From NCBI GenBank assembly GCA_964615365.1, contig CAZTOU010000014.1, positions 48,555-112,554 on the forward strand: a DNA stretch of 64,000 nucleotides. Direction: 5' to 3'. Shown in pieces: positions 1-9,005 of the stretch. The stretch is from CAVXZE01 sp964615365 (lineage in GTDB: Bacteria; Myxococcota_A; UBA9160; UBA6930). The stretch's first letter is position 1, and every line of letters begins with the position of its first letter. The notes under the pieces are model-generated. The model was given only the letters and a program-made list of their open reading frames with translations. It searched no databases and had not been told where the DNA came from. The position numbers and the translations under genes are program-made.

Positions 1-141
1 ACCCAGCGACAGGGTGTCGTGTATCACCGCCTGGCCGATGTCGAGGACGTTGACATCGTACTGGGACAGGATGGCGGTCAGTGAGGACGTCAGTCCGGGC
101 CGGTCGCGACCCGAGACATTGACGAGGACGATCTCACTCAT
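1..141 (-). CDS. serB: Phosphoserine phosphatase, N-terminal ACT domain (partial)
   Basis: The gene starts with ATG at 141 and runs off the left edge, so only 47 residues are visible. They begin MSEIVLVNVSGRDRPGLTSS, the beta-strand and glycine turn of an ACT regulatory domain. An ACT domain opening with 'GRDRPGLTS' and continuing 'LDIGQAVIHDTLSLG' is typical of the long SerB form, in which ACT domains precede the HAD phosphatase that makes serine from phosphoserine. The catalytic part is outside the window. Another ACT protein, such as a formyltetrahydrofolate deformylase-like or GcvR-like regulator, is possible but fits less well. Confidence 0.7.
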   Translation of the reverse strand, partial: MSEIVLVNVSGRDRPGLTSSLTAILSQYDVNVLDIGQAVIHDTLSLG

Positions 142-463
142 GGGCGAATCAGTCTAGGGAGCGCCGGAAGGGAGTCAAGCGGTTTCGACACCGGCTCCTG
201 GGGCCAGAAACGCCTCCGCAAGGGTCCGAAGATCCCTCCCCGAGCCGTACGGGGCGGAGCAGGGGTGCCCGAAGGACACCCTAGGGATCGCGGACCCCGG
301 GAAATGACGCTTCAGTGAGGTAAGTTCGTATTGGTGACCCGGGCGAAGGCAGCGGCTGCCCGTAGACCGGCCGGAATCGGCTCTGGAGGCGTACCACCAG
401 GACGCTGTCCTTCGGTCCGGCGGCCGCAGCGCGCCCGTTTCCCCCAATAGGAGCGAGTCAAAG
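142..463. other. Intergenic region between serB and sucA
   Basis: These 322 bases separate divergent genes and should hold both promoters. I see no RNA gene and no convincing protein; the short leftward reading frame here has no family resemblance. AGGAG at 448-452 lies about 11 bases before the GTG used for sucA and is the only clear signal. Confidence 0.5.
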
Positions 464-3217
464 GTGGCAAGCGAACCCGCATCCAGCCCAAGCCCTCCCG
501 TCATGTCCGTCCTGTCGAGCGCCGACTACGTCGACGAGATGTACGAGCGCTGGAAGCAGGATCCTTCGGCCCTGTCCGAAGAGTGGCGTCTCTTCTTCAC
601 GGGCTTCGAACTCGCCATGTGCCCCCGCAACTGCGTGGCCAGCGAGCGCGCCACGGCCCAGTCGCGGGTGGCGAGCCTGATCTTCGCCTATCGCAGCATC
701 GGCCATCTCATCGCGCAGACCAACCCCATCGAGGCGAGTCCGGCCAGTCACACCGAGCTCGAACTCTCGGCCTTCGACCTCGGCTCCGAGCACCTCGACA
801 TGGTCTTCGACACCGGCCATCTCGGCGGCCCGCAGCGAATCACACTGCGCAAGATCCTGGAGATCCTGCGCGACGCCTACTGCCGCAACGTCGGGGTGGA
901 GTATCTGCACATCCAGGAGAGGCCCGTCCGGCGCTGGCTGCAGCAGGAGATGGAGCCCGTCCGCAACCGGCCCGAGCTTCCCCCGGAGAGAAAGACCCGG
1001 ATTCTCACACAGCTCATCGACGCCGAGCTCTTCGAGACCTTCACCCACCGCCGCTACCAGGGGCAGAAGCGGTTCTCCCTGGAGGGGGCCGAGTCGCTGA
1101 TTCCCGCCCTCCACCAGTTCATGGAGACGGCCGCCGAGAACGGCGTCGAAGACGTGGTGCTGGGGATGGCCCACCGCGGGCGGTTGAACGTGCTCGCCAA
1201 CATCCTCCACAAGCCGTACCAGACCATCTTCCACGAGTTCGAGGACAACATCGCCCCCGATCCGACGGGCGGCGACGGCGATGTCAAGTACCACCGCGGG
1301 TACACGTCCGAGTACGTGACCCCGAGCGGCGACACCGTCCACGTCAGCCTCACCGCCAACCCCAGCCACCTCGAGGCGGTGGACCCCGTGGTGGAGGGTC
1401 GCGCGCGCGCCAAGCAGCGGCGGCGCGATGACACGGAGCACCGCAAGAAGGTGGTGCCGCTTCTGATCCACGGCGACGCGGCATTCTCCGGCCAGGGACT
1501 GGTGGCGGAGACCTTCAACCTGTCGCAGCTCAAGGGGTATCGCACCGGCGGCACGGTCCACATCGTGATCGACAACCAGATCGGCTTCACCGCGCTGCCG
1601 GGAGAGTCGCGCTCCTCCCGTTACTCCACCGACATCGCCAAGCTCGTGGAGGCGCCCATCTTCCACGTCAACGGCGACGACCCGGAGGCGGTCTGCTACG
1701 TGATCGACCTCTCCCTTCGCTTCCGCCAGGAATTCGGGCGGGACGTCGTCGTCGACATGCTGTGCTACCGCAAGCACGGGCACAATGAAGGCGACGAGCC
1801 GGCGTTCACCCAGCCCCTCATGTACCAGAACATCGAGAGCCACCCCGCGGTTCGCGAGCTCTATCAGCTGCGGCTCGAAAGGGAGCACATCCTCAGCCCG
1901 GAAGACAGCACCCGGCTCTCGAACGACTTCACCGATCGCCTGCGCGAGGCCTTCGAGAGCGTTCAGGAGAGCTGCCCGCTGCCCCTCCAGGACGACGGCC
2001 ACGCCTTCGGCGGCCTCTGGTCCGGGCTCAACAACCCGTACTCCCACGAGCCGGTGGAGACCGGAGTCCCCCACCAGGAGCTGGTGCAGGTGGCCCGCGC
2101 CCTCACCACGGTTCCCGAGGGCTTTCGCCTCCACCGCAAGATCGAGCGACGGCTCGCGGCTCAGCTCGAGGCCGTCGCCGATCACAAGGACGTGGACTGG
2201 AGCCTGGCCGAGCTTCTCGCCTTCGGGGGCCTTCTCTCCGAGAGGTACCCGGTGCGGCTGAGCGGTCAGGACTCGATCCGCGGCACCTTTTCACAGCGCC
2301 ACGCCGCGTGGTTCGACACCGAGACGCAGGAGGTTCACATCCCGCTCAATCACATCCACGAGGAGCAGGAGAACTTCTGCGTCTACAACAGCATGCTCTC
2401 CGAGGCCGCGGTGCTCGGCTTCGACTACGGCTACTCACTGGTGGATCCCGACATCCTGGTGATCTGGGAGGCGCAGTTCGGCGACTTTGCCAACGGGGCC
2501 CAGATGATCATCGACCAGTTCATCACCGCCGCCCTCGACAAGTGGCAACGCGGGTCGGGCCTGGTCATGCTGCTCCCCCATGGCTACGAGGGGCAGGGCC
2601 CCGAGCACTCCAACGCCTATCTCGAGCGCTACCTCACGCTGTGTGCCGAGGACAACATCCAGGTCTGCAACCTCACCACCCCCGCGCAGTACTTCCACGC
2701 CCTGCGCCGGCAGATGATGCGGCCGCTCCGGCGCCCCCTGGTCGTCATGTCCCCCAAGAGCCTGCTGCGCCACCGTCGGGCGGTGTCGCCGGTCGACGGG
2801 CTGGTGTCGGACCGCTTCCACGAGGTGCTCGACGATCCGTCACCGCCGGCCCGGCCGCGACGCCTGGTGCTGTGCAGCGGGAAGGTCTTCTACGATCTCG
2901 CGGAGGGTCGCGATGCGGCCGGCATCGACGACGTCGCGATCGTGCGCGTCGAGCAGCTCTACCCCTTCAACTCGGAGCTGTTTCGCCGGATCCTCGAGCC
3001 CTACCTGGGTGCGGAGACCGTGGTGTGGGCCCAGGAGGAGACCGGGAACCGCGGTGCCTGGAGCTACATGCTGCCCATTCTGCACGCGAATCTACCAGAT
3101 CACGAGATCGCCTATGCGGGTCGCTCGCCGAGCGCCAGCCCGGCCACGGGCTCGCTTCGCGTGCACCGCATGCAGCAGGCGGAGGTGGTGGCAGAGGCGC
3201 TCGGAGCCCCGAGGTGA
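464..3217 (+). CDS. sucA: 2-oxoglutarate dehydrogenase E1 component
   Basis: This 917-residue protein is the thiamine-diphosphate decarboxylase (E1) of the 2-oxoglutarate dehydrogenase complex, feeding succinyl groups to SucB in the TCA cycle. The N-terminus has the E2-binding type segment (SADYVDEMYERWKQDP). The core carries HRGRLNVLANIL, HLEAVDPVVEGRARAKQ, the ThDP block from HGDAAFSGQG to IDNQIGFT, and the transketolase-like pyrimidine half (GHNEGDEPAFTQP, QFGDFANGAQMIIDQ). Length matches the family. The GTG start has AGGAG 11 bases upstream; an ATG at codon 14 (503) is an alternative. It leads a tight operon with sucB and lpdA. Long reading frames on the opposite strand are shadows. Confidence 0.96.
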   Translation: MASEPASSPSPPVMSVLSSADYVDEMYERWKQDPSALSEEWRLFFTGFELAMCPRNCVASERATAQSRVASLIFAYRSIGHLIAQTNPIEASPASHTELELSAFDLGSEHLDMVFDTGHLGGPQRITLRKILEILRDAYCRNVGVEYLHIQERPVRRWLQQEMEPVRNRPELPPERKTRILTQLIDAELFETFTHRRYQGQKRFSLEGAESLIPALHQFMETAAENGVEDVVLGMAHRGRLNVLANILHKPYQTIFHEFEDNIAPDPTGGDGDVKYHRGYTSEYVTPSGDTVHVSLTANPSHLEAVDPVVEGRARAKQRRRDDTEHRKKVVPLLIHGDAAFSGQGLVAETFNLSQLKGYRTGGTVHIVIDNQIGFTALPGESRSSRYSTDIAKLVEAPIFHVNGDDPEAVCYVIDLSLRFRQEFGRDVVVDMLCYRKHGHNEGDEPAFTQPLMYQNIESHPAVRELYQLRLEREHILSPEDSTRLSNDFTDRLREAFESVQESCPLPLQDDGHAFGGLWSGLNNPYSHEPVETGVPHQELVQVARALTTVPEGFRLHRKIERRLAAQLEAVADHKDVDWSLAELLAFGGLLSERYPVRLSGQDSIRGTFSQRHAAWFDTETQEVHIPLNHIHEEQENFCVYNSMLSEAAVLGFDYGYSLVDPDILVIWEAQFGDFANGAQMIIDQFITAALDKWQRGSGLVMLLPHGYEGQGPEHSNAYLERYLTLCAEDNIQVCNLTTPAQYFHALRRQMMRPLRRPLVVMSPKSLLRHRRAVSPVDGLVSDRFHEVLDDPSPPARPRRLVLCSGKVFYDLAEGRDAAGIDDVAIVRVEQLYPFNSELFRRILEPYLGAETVVWAQEETGNRGAWSYMLPILHANLPDHEIAYAGRSPSASPATGSLRVHRMQQAEVVAEALGAPR

Positions 3218-3344
3218 GAGCCGCCGTCCCCCAGGAGTCACCGGGATTCGATATGATGGCCCACCAGAGTCCGTGCCGGGCGCCTCTGCGAGCACCGGCG
3301 TCGAGCCGTAGCGACGTTGGCACGACGGCGACAGGGTGAATGCG

Positions 3345-4658
3345 ATGCTGCTTGAAGTGAAGATCCCCGAGGTCGGCGAGTCCATCACAGAGGGAATCCT
3401 CGTCGAGTGGCTGAAGGCCGACGGCGACTGGGTCGAGGTCGAGGAGCCGCTGCTGGAGCTCGAGACGGACAAGATCACCTTGACCGTCGACGCCGAGGTG
3501 GCCGGCCAGCTCGAGATCCTGGTGCCCGAGGGCGCGACGGTCCAGGTGGGCCAGGCGGTGGCCACCATCGACTCCGAGGCCGAGCCGCGGGCGGTGCCGA
3601 CCGCGGAGCAGCCGATCCCCGCAGCCGAGGAGGCGGCGCAGAGCGCAGCGGAGACTGCCCTCTCTCCTCCGGCGGCAGCCGCCGTGCAGCCCTTGAGCCC
3701 TCCCGCCGGCATGCCCCAGGCCGCTGCCAAGCTGGAGCCCCTGAAAGGGCTCTCGCCGGCCGTGCAGCGGATGGTCGTGGAGCACCACCTGGATGCGGCG
3801 GCTATCGCAGGCAGCGGCCGGGACGGGCGGATCACCAAGACGGACGTGGTGCGACACATCGATGAGCAGCAGCGGCAGGGCGTGCCGTCTGATCCGGTCG
3901 ACGCGGCGCCGACCGCGGCATCGGCCGCAGTCCCGGGTCAGCTCGTGGAGCTGGTGACGGAGAGGCAGACGCGGGCACCCATGACGCCCCTGCGCCAGCG
4001 GGTCGCCGAGCGGCTGGTGGACGTGCAGCAGCGCTCGGCCATCTTGACCACCTTCAACGAGGTCGACATGAGCCGGGTGATGGCCCTCCGCGCCCGCTAC
4101 AAGGACTCCTTCAAGGAGCGCCACGGCATCGGTCTCGGCTTCATGTCCTTCTTCATCAAGGCCTCGATCGACGCGCTCAAGGCGGTTCCCCAGGTGAACA
4201 CCTACATCGACGGCACAGACGTCGTCACCAACCACTACTACGACATCGGGATCGCGGTGAGCACCGACCGGGGCCTGGTGGTGCCGGTGTTGCGCGGCGC
4301 GGACCGGCTCTCCATGTCCGAGCTCGAGGCCGGGATCGCCGACTTCTCGCGCCGCGCCCAGGCGCGCAAGCTCGAGCTGAGCGAGCTCACCGGCGCGGTG
4401 TTCACGATCTCCAACGGGGGCATCTTCGGGTCGATGATGTCGACCCCGATCCTCAATCCGCCGGGGAGCGCGATCCTCGGCATGCACGCCATCAAGAAGC
4501 GGGCCGTGGTGGTCGGCGACGGGGTTGCGGTCCGGCCGATGATGTACCTCGCCCTGTCGTACGACCATCGGATCATCGACGGTCGCGAGGCGGTGACCTT
4601 CCTCAAGCGCATCGTGGAGTGCATCGAGAACCCCGAGCGCATGCTGCTCGAGATCTGA
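3345..4658 (+). CDS. sucB: Dihydrolipoyllysine succinyltransferase (E2 of OGDH)
   Basis: This 437-residue E2 transfers succinyl groups from E1 to CoA. Domain order: lipoyl domain (residues 1-75, lipoyl lysine about 43 in ELETDKITL), a Pro/Ala-rich linker, a peripheral-subunit-binding domain (about 138-175, LSPAVQRMVVEHHLDAAAI), a second linker, and the catalytic domain ending SYDHRIIDGREAVTF with catalytic His about 408 and Asp 412. I chose ATG 3345 because AGGG at 3333-3336 is well spaced; a GTG at 3336 would add three residues. A 127-base gap separates it from sucA, and lpdA starts 4 bases after its stop. Confidence 0.96.
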   Translation: MLLEVKIPEVGESITEGILVEWLKADGDWVEVEEPLLELETDKITLTVDAEVAGQLEILVPEGATVQVGQAVATIDSEAEPRAVPTAEQPIPAAEEAAQSAAETALSPPAAAAVQPLSPPAGMPQAAAKLEPLKGLSPAVQRMVVEHHLDAAAIAGSGRDGRITKTDVVRHIDEQQRQGVPSDPVDAAPTAASAAVPGQLVELVTERQTRAPMTPLRQRVAERLVDVQQRSAILTTFNEVDMSRVMALRARYKDSFKERHGIGLGFMSFFIKASIDALKAVPQVNTYIDGTDVVTNHYYDIGIAVSTDRGLVVPVLRGADRLSMSELEAGIADFSRRAQARKLELSELTGAVFTISNGGIFGSMMSTPILNPPGSAILGMHAIKKRAVVVGDGVAVRPMMYLALSYDHRIIDGREAVTFLKRIVECIENPERMLLEI

Positions 4659-4662
4659 GGCC

Positions 4663-6060
4663 ATGGAGAGCTACGATCTGGTGATCATCGGTGCCGGGCC
4701 CGGGGGCTACGTGTGCGCCGTCCGCGCCGCTCAGCTCGGGCTCGCCACAGCGCTCGTCGAGAAGCGCTCCACACTCGGAGGCACCTGCCTCAACGTCGGA
4801 TGCATTCCATCCAAGGCCCTCCTGGAATCGAGCGAGCTGTACGCCGCCGCACGCCAGGGCTTCGCGGGCCACGGCATCGTGGCCGACGGCCTGGCGATCG
4901 ACCTTCCCCAGATGATGACGCGCAAGAGCGGGATCGTGAAGGAGTTGGTGGACGGCGTCGCGATGCTGATGAAGAAGAACAAGGTGTCCGTCCACACTGG
5001 TCGCGGCGTGCTCACCGCGCCCGGTCGGGTGACGGTCCAGACCGGCGACCGCCAGGAGGAGCTCGCGGCCAAGGCGGTGTGCCTGGCGATGGGCGCGGAG
5101 GCGGTGGAGCTGCCCTTCGCTCCCTTCGACGGAGAGCGCATCGTCTCCTCCACCGAGGCGCTGTCCTTCACGGAGGTGCCGGAGAGGCTCGTGGTGATCG
5201 GCGCAGGGGCGGTGGGCCTCGAGCTGGGAAGCGTGTGGAGCCGCCTCGGTGCCAAGGTCACGGTGGTGGAGATGCTGCCCGGCATCGCGCCCTTCGCCGA
5301 CACGCAGATGTCCGGCGCTCTGCAGCGGGCTCTCACCGCTCAGGGCCTCGAGTTCCACCTGGAGAGCAGGGTGACCGGGGTCGCGTCCCTCGAGAACGGC
5401 GCCGAGGTGAGCTTCGAGGACAAGGATGGAAACGGCCACCGGGTCGAGTGCGACAAGGTGCTGGTGGCGGTCGGCCGCAAGCCCGGCACCGAGGGCTCCG
5501 GCATCGCGGAGATGGGGATCGAGCTCGACGAGGAGCGGCGCGTTCTGGTGGACGAGCGTTTCTGCACCAGCATCGAGGGGGTGTACGCGATCGGCGATCT
5601 CATCCGCGGGCCCATGCTCGCCCACAAGGCGGAGGAAGAGGGCATCGCCCTCGCCGAGCTGCTGGCTGGGAAGGCCGGCCACGTCGACTACGACACCATT
5701 CCCAACGTGATCTACACGGAGCCCGAGCTGGCCATGGTCGGCAGGACCGAGGCGGAGCTCAAGGAAGCCGGGGTACCGTTCTCCGCCGGCCGCTTCCTGT
5801 TCCGCAACAACGGCCGCGCCAAGGGTCTCGGCCTGCTCGACGGCATGGTGAAGATCCTCGCGCACCGGGAGACCGACGCGATCCTCGGCGTGCACATGGT
5901 GGGGCCACGGGTATCCGAGCTGATCGCCGAGGCAGTGGTGGCCATGGAGTTCCAGGCGTCGGCCGAGGATCTCGCGCGCACCTGCCACGCCCACCCCACC
6001 CTCTCGGAGGTGGTGCGCGAGGCGGCACTGGCGGTGGACAAGCGCGCGATCCACTCGTGA
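4663..6060 (+). CDS. lpdA: Dihydrolipoyl dehydrogenase (E3)
   Basis: This 465-residue flavoprotein reoxidises dihydrolipoamide in the 2-oxoacid dehydrogenase complex. The FAD Rossmann motif IIGAGPGGYV is at residues 8-17, the redox disulfide GGTCLNVGCIPSK places Cys42 and Cys47, the NAD site is VIGAGAVGLELG, the second FAD motif is VYAIGDL, and the C-terminal catalytic dyad is in CHAHPTLSE. Its position 4 bases after sucB indicates it is the E3 of this complex. No frameshift or missing key residue is seen. Confidence 0.96.
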   Translation: MESYDLVIIGAGPGGYVCAVRAAQLGLATALVEKRSTLGGTCLNVGCIPSKALLESSELYAAARQGFAGHGIVADGLAIDLPQMMTRKSGIVKELVDGVAMLMKKNKVSVHTGRGVLTAPGRVTVQTGDRQEELAAKAVCLAMGAEAVELPFAPFDGERIVSSTEALSFTEVPERLVVIGAGAVGLELGSVWSRLGAKVTVVEMLPGIAPFADTQMSGALQRALTAQGLEFHLESRVTGVASLENGAEVSFEDKDGNGHRVECDKVLVAVGRKPGTEGSGIAEMGIELDEERRVLVDERFCTSIEGVYAIGDLIRGPMLAHKAEEEGIALAELLAGKAGHVDYDTIPNVIYTEPELAMVGRTEAELKEAGVPFSAGRFLFRNNGRAKGLGLLDGMVKILAHRETDAILGVHMVGPRVSELIAEAVVAMEFQASAEDLARTCHAHPTLSEVVREAALAVDKRAIHS

Positions 6061-6078
6061 GTGGATCGAGGCCCAGTC

Positions 6079-6858
6079 ATGCGGATCGACGCCCACCTCC
6101 ACCTGGACATCTACGGGGAGGATGCGACGGCCGCCATCGCGGAGATCGAGGAGCTCCGCATCTTCTCGGTCTCGGTCGCCCTCGATGCGGACGCCTACGG
6201 GGCGACCAAGAAGCTCGCCGGTGACTGCCCCTTCGTGCTACCCGCCTTCGGCATCCACCCGTGGATGGCTCCCGATCACGCGGAGCGGCTGGATCGACTC
6301 GGTGTGCTCGTCGCCGATACGCCGATGATCGGCGAGATCGGCCTCGACCATCACTGGGTGAAGGATCCGGGGGCGTATCCCGCGCAGATGCGGGTGCTCG
6401 AGTTCTTCCTCGACGCTGCCCGCGACCAGGACAAGGTCGTGAATCTCCACACCAAGGGAGCCGAGCACGAGGTCGCCGAGGCCCTTCGGCGCTACGACAC
6501 CCGGCGCGCCATCGTACACTGGTACTCGGGGCCGATGGATGCGTTCCGCGAGCTCGCCGACCTGGGCGTCTACTTCACGGTCGGCGTGGAGGTGCTTCGC
6601 TCGGACGCCATTCGTGAGGTCGCGCGGGCGATTCCACCGGAACGCCTCCTGAGCGAAACGGACAACCCCGGAGCCTCCCGTTGGCACGCCACGGCTCCGG
6701 GGCGTCCCCGGCTGCTGCTCGAGGTGCTGGACGAGCTCGCCCGGGTGCTGGGGTGCTCCACCGTGGCCGTCGAGGAGCGGGTCCACGAGAACTTCCTCGC
6801 GCTTGCGGACGGAGACGACCGGCTGCTCGCGCCGTTCGAGCGGGCGGACGACTCGTAG
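6079..6858 (+). CDS. TatD-family metal-dependent hydrolase
   Basis: The 259-residue product has the TatD/amidohydrolase metal ligands: the N-terminal H-x-H in MRIDAHLHLDIYG (His6, His8), Glu in GEIGLDHHW, His in LHTKGAEHE and in IVHWYSGP, and Asp in SETDNPGA. TatD proteins are (beta/alpha)8 hydrolases, best known as 3'-5' exonucleases. Substrate here is not predictable. ATG 6079 is preferred because the metal-binding strand starts directly after it. It lies 18 bases after lpdA and 43 before phnX, so may be co-transcribed with both. Confidence 0.82.
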   Translation: MRIDAHLHLDIYGEDATAAIAEIEELRIFSVSVALDADAYGATKKLAGDCPFVLPAFGIHPWMAPDHAERLDRLGVLVADTPMIGEIGLDHHWVKDPGAYPAQMRVLEFFLDAARDQDKVVNLHTKGAEHEVAEALRRYDTRRAIVHWYSGPMDAFRELADLGVYFTVGVEVLRSDAIREVARAIPPERLLSETDNPGASRWHATAPGRPRLLLEVLDELARVLGCSTVAVEERVHENFLALADGDDRLLAPFERADDS

Positions 6859-6901
6859 CCCGGGCGCGATCCAGGGAAGCGGCCTCTGCAGAGGACGGGT
6901 G

Positions 6902-7738
6902 ATGGACGAATACTCCAGGGAGCGCTCGTACCGCGGTCCACTCGAGGCGCTGATCCTCGACTGGGCGGGCACCACCGTCGACCATGGCAGCCGCGCGCCA
7001 GCGGCGGTCTTCGTCGAGCTGTTCGCGCAGCGAGGGGTGGAGATCTCGATCCAGGAGGTCCGCGAGCCGATGGGTCGGGCGAAACGCGACCACATCCAAG
7101 CGATCACCGAGATGCCGCGCGTCGCGTCGTCGTGGCGCGCAGTGCACGGTGGGCCTTGCACGGAGAGGGACATCGACGATCTCTACGCGGACTTCCTTCC
7201 CCTACAGCTCCGCTGCATCGGGCAGTATTCGGACGTCATCCCTGGCGTCGTGGAGACGATCGAGAAGTGTCGAGCACGGGGCCTCAAGATCGGCTCCAGC
7301 ACCGGCTACACGAGGGAGATCATGGAGGTGGTGGTGGCCAGGGCGAGGGAGCAGGGCTTCTCGCCCGATGTGGTGCTCTGCGCCTCCGACATCGCAGAGG
7401 GTCGTCCCGCTCCCTGGCTGATCTTCGAGAACGCCCGGCGGCTCGGAGTCTATCCGATGGCGGCGATCGTGAAGGTCGATGATACGGTTGCTGGCATAGA
7501 GGCCGGACACAACGCGGGAACCTGGACCATCGGCGTGGCGAAGACCGGCAACGAGGTCGGACTCAGCGAGGCCGAGCTCCGCGATCGTCCCGAAGCGGAG
7601 CGGACCGAGCTGATCGAGAATGCCCGCGCTCGGCTGCGCCAGGCCCGCCCACACTACGTGGTGGACGGCGTCTCGGAGATCCTCCCGATCCTGGACGAAA
7701 TTGACGAGCGCCTCGCCGCAGGCGACACTCCGGTATGA
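6902..7738 (+). CDS. phnX: Phosphonoacetaldehyde hydrolase (phosphonatase)
   Basis: This HAD-superfamily enzyme of 278 residues splits phosphonoacetaldehyde into acetaldehyde and phosphate, the last step of 2-aminoethylphosphonate breakdown. The nucleophile motif ILDWAGTTVDHG puts Asp at residue 20; the cap-domain Schiff-base lysine is Lys61 in PMGRAKRDHI. Both are shifted by 8 from the characterised B. cereus enzyme (Asp12, Lys53), which supports the call. Downstream HAD motifs are SSTGYTREI and VKVDDTVAGIEAG. No phnW is present; the converging PLP enzyme at 7746-8993 is the only nearby candidate partner. Confidence 0.93.
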   Translation: MDEYSRERSYRGPLEALILDWAGTTVDHGSRAPAAVFVELFAQRGVEISIQEVREPMGRAKRDHIQAITEMPRVASSWRAVHGGPCTERDIDDLYADFLPLQLRCIGQYSDVIPGVVETIEKCRARGLKIGSSTGYTREIMEVVVARAREQGFSPDVVLCASDIAEGRPAPWLIFENARRLGVYPMAAIVKVDDTVAGIEAGHNAGTWTIGVAKTGNEVGLSEAELRDRPEAERTELIENARARLRQARPHYVVDGVSEILPILDEIDERLAAGDTPV

Positions 7739-7739
7739 C

Positions 7740-7764
7740 GAGCTTCTAGCTTTCGCCGAAGCTC
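7740..7764. terminator. Possible bidirectional hairpin between convergent genes
   Basis: GAGCTTC at 7740-7746 and GAAGCTC at 7758-7764 form a 7-bp stem with an 11-base loop, spanning the 7-base gap between phnX and the convergent aminotransferase gene and the latter's last codons. There is no clear T-tract on either strand, so termination is only suggested by position. Confidence 0.3.
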
Positions 7765-8993
7765 GCGCGCACCTTCGCGAATGCCACGTCGGTGGCCTCG
7801 AGGGCCCGGTGGATGTCGTCCTCGCTGTGCGCCGCGCAGAGGAACCAGTTGTGGGCGGGGTGCAGGTACACGCCCCGCTTGGCCGCCTCTCCCGTGAAGA
7901 GTTTGGCGCGGCGAATCTTGAAGCGGGGCGGCTCGTCGCCTTCGAAGATCAGGTAGGGGAGCTGTACCGGACCGGTGTAGCGAATGCCGATCCCGTGAGA
8001 ACGGGCCTGCTGGAGCAGCCCATCCCTTAGCAGCGCGCCGACCCGCTCCATGTGCGGCAGGGCATCGCTGGTCTGCAGGGTCTGGAGCGTGGCGATGGAC
8101 GCCGCCATCGCCACTCCCGCGAACCAGAACGAGCCGGTAGCGAAGATGCTGGCGGCGGCGTCGCGCAGCTCGTCCTTGCCCACCACCGCGGCCAGGGCGT
8201 AGCCGTTGGCGATGGCCTTGCAGTAGGCCGAGATGTCCGGCTGGATGCCAAGCGCCGTCCAGCTACCACCGAGGTGGAGACGAAATCCGGCCCGGATGTC
8301 GTCGAGGATCAGTACGGCCCCGGCCGCGTCGCAGAGCTCGCGGACTCCCTTGGCAAAGCCGGGATCCGGCAGCTCCTGATCGTGGCCCACGTCGTGCTTG
8401 AAGGCCGAGACCAGGATCGCCGCGAGGTCGTCGCCGGCCTGCTCGGCTGCGGCTCGGACGCTCTCCAGATCGTTGTAGGTGTAGCTCCGCTGATGGGCCG
8501 TATCCTCTGTGATCATGCCGGGGCGGCCTTCGGCCTGCCAAACCGGCGCCCAGCCGTGGTATGCGTCCCCGGCCCGGAGCACCACGCGCCGCCCCGTATG
8601 AGCCCGCGCCACGGCCAGTGCGAAGACAGTTGCGTCGGTTCCGTTCTTGGCGAACAGCGTCCAGTCCGCGTGCGGCGTGAGATCGGTCAGCAGCTCCGCG
8701 AGCTCGACGATCCGATCGGTCGGAGCGCTGAAGCAATCCCCCCGGGCGCGCTGCTCGGCGGCAGCCTGCTCGACCCGAGGGTGACGGTGACCGAGCACGA
8801 TGGGCCCGTACGCGCACATGAAGTCGATGTACTCGTTGCCGTCGGCGTCCCAGACGTGGCTGCCCTCACCGCGGGTGAAGAACTGCGGGAAGCCCTCTGG
8901 TAGTCGCGCGGCCGACTGGTGACCGTACATGCCGCCGGGGATCACCCTGCGGGCCCTTTCTCTGAGAGCCTGGTCCTTCAGGTAGGTGTTCAA
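7746..8993 (-). CDS. Class-III PLP aminotransferase / aminomutase-like protein
   Basis: This 415-residue protein is of the glutamate-1-semialdehyde aminomutase-like branch of class III aminotransferases. PLP residues are visible: ILDDIRAGFR (Asp about 231) and the Schiff-base lysine Lys259 in AYCKAIANGYALA. It starts with TTG 8993, with the ferredoxin gene ending 12 bases upstream, so the two probably form one unit. It is unlikely to be HemL because the setting is wrong and substrate motifs differ. Placement against phnX raises the possibility of an aminophosphonate-acting enzyme, such as a PbfA-like lyase that would yield phosphonoacetaldehyde. That role is inference from context. Confidence 0.8.
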   Translation of the reverse strand: MNTYLKDQALRERARRVIPGGMYGHQSAARLPEGFPQFFTRGEGSHVWDADGNEYIDFMCAYGPIVLGHRHPRVEQAAAEQRARGDCFSAPTDRIVELAELLTDLTPHADWTLFAKNGTDATVFALAVARAHTGRRVVLRAGDAYHGWAPVWQAEGRPGMITEDTAHQRSYTYNDLESVRAAAEQAGDDLAAILVSAFKHDVGHDQELPDPGFAKGVRELCDAAGAVLILDDIRAGFRLHLGGSWTALGIQPDISAYCKAIANGYALAAVVGKDELRDAAASIFATGSFWFAGVAMAASIATLQTLQTSDALPHMERVGALLRDGLLQQARSHGIGIRYTGPVQLPYLIFEGDEPPRFKIRRAKLFTGEAAKRGVYLHPAHNWFLCAAHSEDDIHRALEATDVAFAKVRASFGES

Positions 8994-9005
8994 CCGTGCT
9001 TCTTT

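Noticed and set aside
458..2185. 575-residue leftward frame opposite sucA
   Set aside because: It mirrors sucA codons in GC-rich DNA, has low-complexity composition and no family motif.
7746..8993. hemL (glutamate-1-semialdehyde aminomutase)
   Set aside because: Same fold, but no tetrapyrrole context; it lies by phnX and a ferredoxin. Kept as a general class-III call.
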